In this document: positions 8,359 to 13,376 of the stretch, one piece after another
Numbering within the stretch: the first letter of the stretch is position 1
Layout: every line of letters begins with the position of its first letter
Source of the DNA: Flavobacteriales bacterium
GTDB lineage: Bacteria > Bacteroidota > Bacteroidia > Flavobacteriales > BACL11
DNA length: 13,376 nt
Direction of reading: 5' to 3'
Assembly: GCA_002724895.1 (NCBI GenBank)
Contig: PBQB01000041.1
Span: 3,511-16,886 of the forward strand
Program-made: the position numbers and the translations under genes
The notes under the pieces: generated by a model
Database searches by the model: none
Seen by the model: the letters and a program-made list of their open reading frames with translations, nothing else
Told to the model about the DNA's origin: nothing

Positions 8359-9474
8359 TTATTTTGAACATCCTTTATTGTGAGTAATTTCAACTTTTTT
8401 TGTTGGCTTTAAATTTTCATTTCTATAATTTACGGCACTTACTAAATTCTTAGACAAATTTAAAAATGTATTTGAAATTTCTAGCTTACTTTCTAGTATT
8501 ACTGGTCTACCAATATCCCCTCCTTCTCTAATTTGTTTTAAGATAGGGATTTCCATTAATAAATTAATCTTAAGTTCACTAGCGATATTCTTAGCACCAT
8601 CCTTTCCAAAAATATACTCCTTATTTCCGTCATTATTAGATGACACAAAATAAGACATATTTTCAACAATCCCCAAAACCGGAACATTAATTGAATCCAT
8701 TCTGAACATATTAATTCCCTTGCGAGCATCTGCAATCGCAATAGGTTGAGGCGTACTTATAACTACTGCTCCAGTCAAGGGAATACTTTGTATTAATGAT
8801 AAATGAATATCTCCTGTTCCTGGAGGTAAGTCAATAATCATATAATCTAATGCTCCCCAATCGGCTTCCCATAAGAGTTGATTTAATGCTTTTGAGGCCA
8901 TCGGCCCTCTCCATACTACTGGTTGTTGTGAATTTGCAAAAAAACCAACTGATAACAGTTTAACACCATGACTTTCTAAAGGTTTTATTTTAACCCTACC
9001 ATTAACTTTAACTCCTTGAGGAGAAGCCTCTTGCAATCCAAACATCATTGGCATTGAAGGACCGTAAATATCTGCATCTACTAAGCCTACATTATAGCCT
9101 ATTTTTTTTAATCCTACAGCTAAATTTGCAGCAATAGTAGACTTACCTACACCTCCTTTACCAGAAGATACTGCAATTATATTTTTAACATTTGGAATAG
9201 GGTTTCCCTTGATAACTGATGTGTTTTTTTTCTTTAACGTAAAATTAAACTTTATTTCAGAATCAGAATAATACTTTTTAATTGCATTAATACATTTTAA
9301 CTCAACACTTCTCTTATATTGCAATGTCGGATTTTCAATCTCAAAGTCAAGCTCTATTTCTTTACCAAAAATCTGTATATTCTTAACTAATCCTGAGCTA
9401 ATTAAATTTTTCTTTTGATCTTGCAGAAAAACTTCACTTAAAATCTCTTCAATCTTTTTTCTTGAATAATTCAT
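8359..9474 (-). CDS. mrp: Mrp/ApbC/NBP35-family ATPase, Fe-S cluster carrier
   Basis: This is a P-loop ATPase of the Mrp/ApbC family, which carries or transfers Fe-S clusters in the cytoplasm. Numbering from the ATG at 9472-9474 gives 371 residues; a TTG two codons upstream (9480) is an alternative start. An N-terminal MIP18/DUF59-like domain covers about 1-85. The deviant Walker A SSGKGGVGKST is near 103-113, the Mrp signature DADIYGPSMP near 133-142, and the Walker B-like IIDLPPGTGD near 213-222. The segment VENMSYF (about 270-276), which in Escherichia coli-type Mrp leads into the cluster-binding CxxC, is followed here by SSNNDGNKEYIFG with no cysteine. One cysteine remains near the end, in KGCSK. 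The gene starts 8 bases after the trmB stop and is followed closely by nfu. Confidence 0.93.
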   Translation of the reverse strand: MNYSRKKIEEILSEVFLQDQKKNLISSGLVKNIQIFGKEIELDFEIENPTLQYKRSVELKCINAIKKYYSDSEIKFNFTLKKKNTSVIKGNPIPNVKNIIAVSSGKGGVGKSTIAANLAVGLKKIGYNVGLVDADIYGPSMPMMFGLQEASPQGVKVNGRVKIKPLESHGVKLLSVGFFANSQQPVVWRGPMASKALNQLLWEADWGALDYMIIDLPPGTGDIHLSLIQSIPLTGAVVISTPQPIAIADARKGINMFRMDSINVPVLGIVENMSYFVSSNNDGNKEYIFGKDGAKNIASELKINLLMEIPILKQIREGGDIGRPVILESKLEISNTFLNLSKNLVSAVNYRNENLKPTKKVEITHNKGCSK

Positions 9475-9482
9475 GTTCAAAA

Positions 9483-10154
9483 TTAATAATTTAGTCTAAA
9501 GCACAAGTACGTAATCAAACTTGAGTTACTTAAAAATTTCCTTTCATAAAAAGTTTTTATATTTAAATCTTCATTTTCACTTAAAGGCCTATCATATATA
9601 TTGCTATTTGCATTTAATAATTCATGACTACTTCCATCAATTACACCTAGTGTATATGCAAATAGATAAGAACTATCAGTCTTCAAATGAATTAAAGCAT
9701 TTTGTTTAAGTATATTATGATACCTTCTCAAAAAAATTGGGTGCGTTAATCTTTTCTTGGCTCTTTTTATTTTCATTTGTGGATCTGGGAACGTAATCCA
9801 TATCTCATTTATCTCATTTAGAGCAAAACATTTTTCTATCCATTCAATTCTAATTCTCAAAAATGCTACATTATGCATTTTTTCGTTCACTGATTTTAAA
9901 GCCCCATCGTAAATCCTAGCTCCTTTAATATCGATTCCTATATAATTTTGATTAGTATTTTTTTTTGCTAATCCAATAGTATACTCTCCTTTACCACAAC
10001 CCAATTCTAAGATAATAGGATTACTATTTAAAAAAAACATTTCTCTCCACATGCCTTTGTACTTAAATCCTTTTTCTAAGTCTTTAAGATCGGGCTGTAA
10101 GACATTGGGCATCTTTTTTATTTCATCAAATTTTTTTAACTTATTTTTTGCCAA
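9483..10154 (-). CDS. trmB: tRNA (guanine-N7)-methyltransferase TrmB, TTG start
   Basis: TrmB uses S-adenosylmethionine to methylate N7 of guanine 46 in the variable loop of tRNA. The 223-residue protein has the class I methyltransferase motif ILELGCGKGEYT (about 48-59), the acidic end of the next strand in YIGIDIKGARI (about 71-81), the family signature TFPDPQMKIKRAKKRL (121-136) with D124, the LKTD motif (157-160), and the C-terminal TFYERKFL. The frame opens with TTG at 10152-10154. I keep this start because the Lys-rich N-terminus (MAKNKLKKF) matches the start I remember for flavobacterial TrmB proteins. The first in-frame ATG is 14 codons later and would cut that segment. It heads the leftward trmB-mrp-nfu string and faces the glycosyltransferase gene. 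Confidence 0.93.
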   Translation of the reverse strand: MAKNKLKKFDEIKKMPNVLQPDLKDLEKGFKYKGMWREMFFLNSNPIILELGCGKGEYTIGLAKKNTNQNYIGIDIKGARIYDGALKSVNEKMHNVAFLRIRIEWIEKCFALNEINEIWITFPDPQMKIKRAKKRLTHPIFLRRYHNILKQNALIHLKTDSSYLFAYTLGVIDGSSHELLNANSNIYDRPLSENEDLNIKTFYERKFLSNSSLITYLCFRLNY

Positions 10155-10170
10155 AAGTTTGTTTTTGTTA

Positions 10171-10178
10171 CAAAAATA
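10171..10178 (-). promoter_or_regulatory. Candidate -7 promoter box for trmB-mrp-nfu
   Basis: The minus strand reads TATTTTTG, matching the Bacteroidota -7 consensus TAnnTTTG. With a 19-base spacer the -33 trimer would be TCG (10198-10200), two of three matches to TTG. Transcription would start near 10162-10166, leaving a leader of only about 10 bases before the TTG start codon of trmB. The box lies in the 49-base gap shared with the divergent glycosyltransferase gene, so the -33 region nearly touches that gene's start. It is a pattern match only. Confidence 0.4.
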
Positions 10179-10203
10179 ATAGTGTTTTAGTTATTTTCGA
10201 AGC

Positions 10204-11265
10204 TTGAAATTAAAAAAAAGAATATTAGTTGCTCCTCTTGATTGGGGAATTGGGCACGCATCAAGATGCATCCCTGTTATAAATGCCTTAATAAAAGAAG
10301 GATATGAGGTAGTAATTGCTGCTGATAACAGACCTCTACATCTTTTAAAAAATGAATTCCCTAAATTGTTAGCCATACGCTTTGCTGGAGTTCAAATTTC
10401 ATACTCAAAATTTTTTCCGATGAGTATTAGTATGATTCTTCAACTCCCTAAATTATTCTATGGTATAAAAAAAGAAAATAATTTATTAAAACATATTATA
10501 AATGAATATAGTATTGACGCAGTTATTTCAGACAATAGATATGGTTTATACACTAACAATATCCCTTCAATTTTTATAACTCATCAAATTAATATTCAAA
10601 GTCATATTTTACAAAAATATATTAGAAAAATAAATTATAATCTAATTAATAAATTCTCACAATGTTGGATTCTTGATGATAAAACAAATAGCCTCTCTGG
10701 AATACTTTCAAAACAAAAGTATCAACTGACTAATTCAAAATATATTGGCCCCTTATCTAGATTGGAAAAGTTCCAGTCTACAATTAAATATGAGTTTATG
10801 GGATTAATTTCTGGACCTGAACCTCAAAGAACAATTTTAGAAAAAGGCCTGATAAATGCATTTTTAAAAAGAAAGGAGAAATCGTTAATTGTTCTTGGTA
10901 AACCTGAGTTAAATTTTAAAAAAACAAAAAACAACATAACTATTGTATCTCATATGAAAGCAACGGATCTTAATAAGGCCATGTTGCAATCTAGATTAAT
11001 AATATGTAGGCCTGGATATTCTTCAATAATGGATTTAGCTAAGTTAAATAAAAAAGCTTTTTTCATTCCAACTCCAGGACAAACTGAACAAGAATACTTA
11101 GGAAAGTATTTTTTAAATCAAAGGATTTGTTATATGCAACAACAAAAAAACTTTGACTTTGAACTAGCATTAAAAAAAAACAAGAACTTTAGTGGATTTA
11201 AAGATATAGTCTTTAATACTGTTAAATGGAAACAATTATTTAAAATTTTTAATAATGAAAATTAA
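10204..11265 (+). CDS. GT28/MurG-like glycosyltransferase, TTG start
   Basis: This 353-residue protein looks like a GT-B fold glycosyltransferase of the MurG/UDP-glucuronosyltransferase type. The N-terminal domain has the Gly-rich acceptor-side loop PLDWGIGHASRCIPV (11-25) and SDNRYG (109-114). The C-terminal domain has GPEPQRTILEK (204-214) and the nucleotide-sugar site, CRPGYSSIMDLAKLNK (268-283) then PTPGQTEQEYLG (289-300). There is no membrane helix, so it is probably cytoplasmic or peripheral. The sugar and acceptor cannot be told from sequence. The frame begins at TTG (10204-10206); an upstream in-frame TAG at 10180-10182 leaves no earlier start, and the next ATG would remove the Gly-rich loop. 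It leads a tight rightward cluster and overlaps the next gene by 11 bases. Confidence 0.85.
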   Translation: MKLKKRILVAPLDWGIGHASRCIPVINALIKEGYEVVIAADNRPLHLLKNEFPKLLAIRFAGVQISYSKFFPMSISMILQLPKLFYGIKKENNLLKHIINEYSIDAVISDNRYGLYTNNIPSIFITHQINIQSHILQKYIRKINYNLINKFSQCWILDDKTNSLSGILSKQKYQLTNSKYIGPLSRLEKFQSTIKYEFMGLISGPEPQRTILEKGLINAFLKRKEKSLIVLGKPELNFKKTKNNITIVSHMKATDLNKAMLQSRLIICRPGYSSIMDLAKLNKKAFFIPTPGQTEQEYLGKYFLNQRICYMQQQKNFDFELALKKNKNFSGFKDIVFNTVKWKQLFKIFNNEN

Positions 11266-12223
11266 TTCAATTTTTAACATTAATTCAGAAATTGAGTTTG
11301 AAAAAATTTGTTTCGAAATTTATGATTTTCAAATCAATAGCAACAATGTATATAAAAATTATGCAACATCAATTCTGCAAAATAAATACCCATCTAGTAT
11401 TTTTGAAATCCCTTTCTTACCCATAAGATTCTTCAAAGAAAAAAAAATTCTTTGCGACAACATAAATTCAGAAATAATATTTAAAAGTAGTGGGACTGAA
11501 GGATCAAAAAGCATCCATTACGTAGCTGACGTTGAAATTTATAAAAATTCATTTATAAAAAATTTTGAAAGCTTTTATGGTGATATTTCTAACTATTGTA
11601 TTCTAGCTCTACTTCCCTCTTATATGGAGCAAAGAAGTTCTTCTTTAATATTTATGATTGATGAATTAATTAATAAATCAAAACACCCTAAAAGTGGTTA
11701 TTTTTTAAATGATCACAACAAATTATCACAAACTATCAATCAATTAGAATCTACACAACAAAAAGTCATTTTATTTGGAGTCACATATGCTTTGCTAGAC
11801 TTTGCTAAAAAACACTCTCAACAACTCAAAAAAACTATAATTATTGAAACTGGGGGTATGAAAGGAAGAAGAAAAGAAATTACAAAACAAGAAGTTCATG
11901 ATAGATTAAAAAAAGCATTTAAAAAAAATCATATTCATTCAGAATATGGCATGACCGAAATACTATCACAAGCCTATTCTAAAAAAAATAATGTTTTTTA
12001 TACCCCTCCATGAATGAAGGTTTTAACAAGAGATCCAAATGACCCATTAACAATTTTAAAAAATGAAGAAGTCGGCGGATTAAATATAATTGATCTTGCA
12101 AACATATACTCTTGTCCATTTATTGAAACAGAAGATTTAGGAATCTCCTTTGGAAATTCATTTTCAATTTTGGGTAGAATGAATAATTCTGATTTAAGGG
12201 GATGCAATCTAATGATTTCATGA
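11255..12223 (+). pseudogene. LuxE-like acyl-activating protein interrupted by an in-frame TGA
   Basis: One frame from the ATG at 11255 to the TGA at 12221 would give about 322 residues, a typical size for LuxE-like acyl-protein synthetases of Bacteroidota. These belong with the adenylate-forming enzymes that activate a fatty or carboxylic acid with ATP. A TGA at 12011-12013 (codon 253) splits it. The first piece (252 residues) has the phosphate-loop-like SSGTEGSKS (78-86), LPSYMEQRSSSL (about 120-131), ETGGMKGRRKE (198-208) and SEYGMTE (229-235, like the A5 motif). The second piece, starting with ATG directly after the stop, has FIETEDLG (A7-like, with the ribose-binding Asp) and ILGRMNNSDLRG (A8-like). 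Related proteins, as I recall them, read PPWMKV across this point, so TGG to TGA is the simplest event. The rest of the frame is clean, so decay would be recent. The acyl substrate is unknown. Confidence 0.8.
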
Positions 12224-12723
12224 AAATTTCTCTAGCACATATAAATGATTTAAATGAGATAATGGAAATGTATAAATCCTGTGTAAGCGGAATGGAGAAG
12301 CATAAAATTACACAATGGGACAAAACATACCCAAACAAAGATGTAATAAAAAATGATATTATTTTAAAAACATATTACATTGCTAAAAATAATAATTTGA
12401 TAGTTGGAGGGGTTAATATAGATCAAAAAGAAGATGTTGCATACCAAAATATTAAATGGGAAGGAAGTCAACAAGAAAGCTTAATTATTCACAGATTGGC
12501 AGTAAGATATAATTTTTGGAAGCAAAATATAGGATACAAACTAATGTTACATGCAGAAAATTTAACCAAAGAAAAAAAAATGAGCTATATAAGGCTAGAC
12601 ACTTATTATGATAATAAAATAGCTATAAAATTTTACGAAAAATTAAAGTATAAAAAATTAGGATATATATATTTGAAACCAAATAAATATAGATACTATT
12701 GTTTTGAAAAAAAAATTCTCTAA
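12220..12723 (+). CDS. GNAT-family N-acetyltransferase
   Basis: This protein of 167 residues looks like a GNAT acetyltransferase, which moves an acetyl group from acetyl-CoA to an amine; the substrate is unknown. Seen in order are an N-terminal strand and helix (ISLAHINDLNEIMEMYKSC), the central strands YYIAKNNNLIVGGVNI, the core strand LIIHRLAVR, the helix NIGYKLMLHAENLTKEK, the strand YIRLDTYYDN, and the C-terminal FYEKLKYKKLGY that is typical of the fold. The acetyl-CoA pyrophosphate loop, usually Q/R-x-x-G-x-G/A, reads FWKQNIGYKLM and keeps only one glycine. I start at ATG 12220-12222, which overlaps the stop of the LuxE-like frame as ATGA; an ATG at 12202 would add six residues that do not belong to the fold. 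Confidence 0.82.
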   Translation: MKISLAHINDLNEIMEMYKSCVSGMEKHKITQWDKTYPNKDVIKNDIILKTYYIAKNNNLIVGGVNIDQKEDVAYQNIKWEGSQQESLIIHRLAVRYNFWKQNIGYKLMLHAENLTKEKKMSYIRLDTYYDNKIAIKFYEKLKYKKLGYIYLKPNKYRYYCFEKKIL

Positions 12724-12726
12724 CTG

Positions 12727-13376
12727 ATGTCAAATCCTTATGTTTTAATACTTGGCATTACTCAAGATGGGGGCTATCCACAAGCAAATTGCTATAAAAA
12801 ATGTTGCAAACAAGCATGGGATAATACAAGTTTAGTTAAGTATACCTGCTCAATTGCAATTGTAGACCCTAAGAGTAAAACACAATGGATTATCGATGCT
12901 ACTCCTGACATAAAGTTTCAATTAAAATTGTTACAATCACAAACTCTAAATAATCAAATAAATGGAGTGTTTCTTACTCATGCCCACATAGGTCATTACT
13001 CTGGGTTAATGTTTTTTGGAAAGGAAGCAATCAATACAAAAAATTTACCTGTTTACACAATGAAAAAAATGCACTCATTTATTTCTAAAAATGCACCCTG
13101 GAAACAGTTAGTTGACATTAGAAATATAAATCTAAAATTACTGAATGAAAATCAACCTGTCAAATTAGATAAAAGGATTCAAATAACACCATTAATTGTC
13201 CCTCATAGAAACGAATACAGCGAAACTGTATGCTATAAAATTCAAACTAAAAACAAATGCTTACTTTTTATGCCTGATATTGACAAATTAGAAAAAAACA
13301 TCATTGACATAATTGAAGAAGTTGACTATGCTTTTATTGACGGCACATTCTATAATAGCAAAGAAATCAAAAGAGA
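12727..13376 (+). CDS. PqqB-like metallo-beta-lactamase-fold hydrolase (3' end missing)
   Basis: The frame opens at ATG 12727-12729, 3 bases after the GNAT stop, and runs without a stop to the window end (216 codons seen). The start MSNPYVLILGITQDGGYPQ (1-19), followed by a cysteine cluster with C22, C26 and C27 in NCYKKCC, resembles the N-terminus of PqqB-like proteins. The metal-binding motif of the beta-lactamase fold appears as THAHIGHYSGL (84-94), with Gly in place of the usual Asp in HxHxDH. Further possible ligands are H160 in PHRNEYSE and the aspartates in MPDIDK (182-187), and FIDGTFY (193-199) is also characteristic. No other PQQ synthesis gene is visible, so the name describes the family, not a shown role in PQQ. 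The reaction is unknown; hydrolysis of a phosphodiester or ester is usual for the fold. Confidence 0.85.
   Translation, partial: MSNPYVLILGITQDGGYPQANCYKKCCKQAWDNTSLVKYTCSIAIVDPKSKTQWIIDATPDIKFQLKLLQSQTLNNQINGVFLTHAHIGHYSGLMFFGKEAINTKNLPVYTMKKMHSFISKNAPWKQLVDIRNINLKLLNENQPVKLDKRIQITPLIVPHRNEYSETVCYKIQTKNKCLLFMPDIDKLEKNIIDIIEEVDYAFIDGTFYNSKEIKR

Noticed and set aside
10192..10199. Promoter box TATTTTCG for the glycosyltransferase gene on the plus strand
   Set aside because: It differs from TAnnTTTG at one key base, lies only 4 bases from the start codon, and the nearest TTG upstream is at 24-base spacing in place of about 19.
11255..12223. TGA read as Trp through an altered genetic code
   Set aside because: The other Trp codons I checked in neighbouring genes are TGG, in very AT-rich DNA where a reassigned TGA would be common. 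A second TGA at 12221 also fits well as a true stop in an ATGA junction.
11255..12223. A lux bioluminescence operon
   Set aside because: Only a LuxE-like protein is present. No luciferase (luxAB), luxC or luxD is nearby, and LuxE-like proteins are frequent in non-luminous Bacteroidota.
12120..12338. Minus-strand open frame across the LuxE-like/GNAT junction
   Set aside because: It is antisense to recognisable coding sequence on the other strand and has no family signature.

Overview
The window is AT-rich, densely coded DNA from a member of the Bacteroidota, most likely a marine-type flavobacterium. Four things point there: a complete alternative complex III operon in the order actA-B-C-D-E-F; a trmB-mrp-nfu gene string; start sites that mostly lack a clear Shine-Dalgarno; and TAnnTTTG promoter-like boxes, the -7 element known from this phylum. 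I saw no rRNA, tRNA, CRISPR array, insertion sequence or phage gene, and no gene-free stretch longer than about 125 bases.

Left part (1-7984, minus strand): the six genes actA (6767-7984), actB, actC, actD, actE and actF (115-1305) encode alternative complex III, a membrane quinol:cytochrome c (or quinol:oxidase) oxidoreductase that replaces the bc1 complex. ActC and ActF form the membrane part and ActD is a small membrane subunit. ActB is an iron-sulfur protein with a Tat-type leader and lipobox. ActA carries six CxxCH haem sites and ActE, a predicted lipoprotein, carries one. Genes overlap by 1-11 bases or are 12 bases apart, so they should be co-transcribed and translationally coupled. The first 50 bases hold the start of one more gene in the same direction; synteny suggests a cytochrome oxidase subunit, but the sequence is too short to show it.

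Middle part (8110-10154, minus strand): nfu (Fe-S scaffold C-terminal domain), mrp (Mrp/ApbC P-loop ATPase for Fe-S assembly) and trmB (tRNA guanine-N7 methyltransferase) lie 2-8 bases apart. The Fe-S genes are placed just upstream of an operon whose ActB has four predicted iron-sulfur cluster sites, although a separate promoter-like box precedes actA.

Right part (10204-13376, plus strand): a divergent, tightly packed set holds a GT28/MurG-like glycosyltransferase, a LuxE-like acyl-activating protein, a GNAT acetyltransferase and a PqqB-like metallo-beta-lactamase-fold protein cut by the window end. Junctions are an 11-base overlap, an ATGA overlap and a 3-base gap. The LuxE-like gene has an in-frame TGA at 12011-12013 where I expect a tryptophan. 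It splits the adenylation-type motifs into two pieces, so this copy is either a recent pseudogene, a sequence error or a gene needing readthrough.

The two divergent genes trmB and the glycosyltransferase both appear to start with TTG and share a 49-base control region. The most unusual points are the single-base disruption of the LuxE-like gene, the unexplained four-gene cluster around it, the paired TTG starts, and a Mrp that lacks the usual CxxC.
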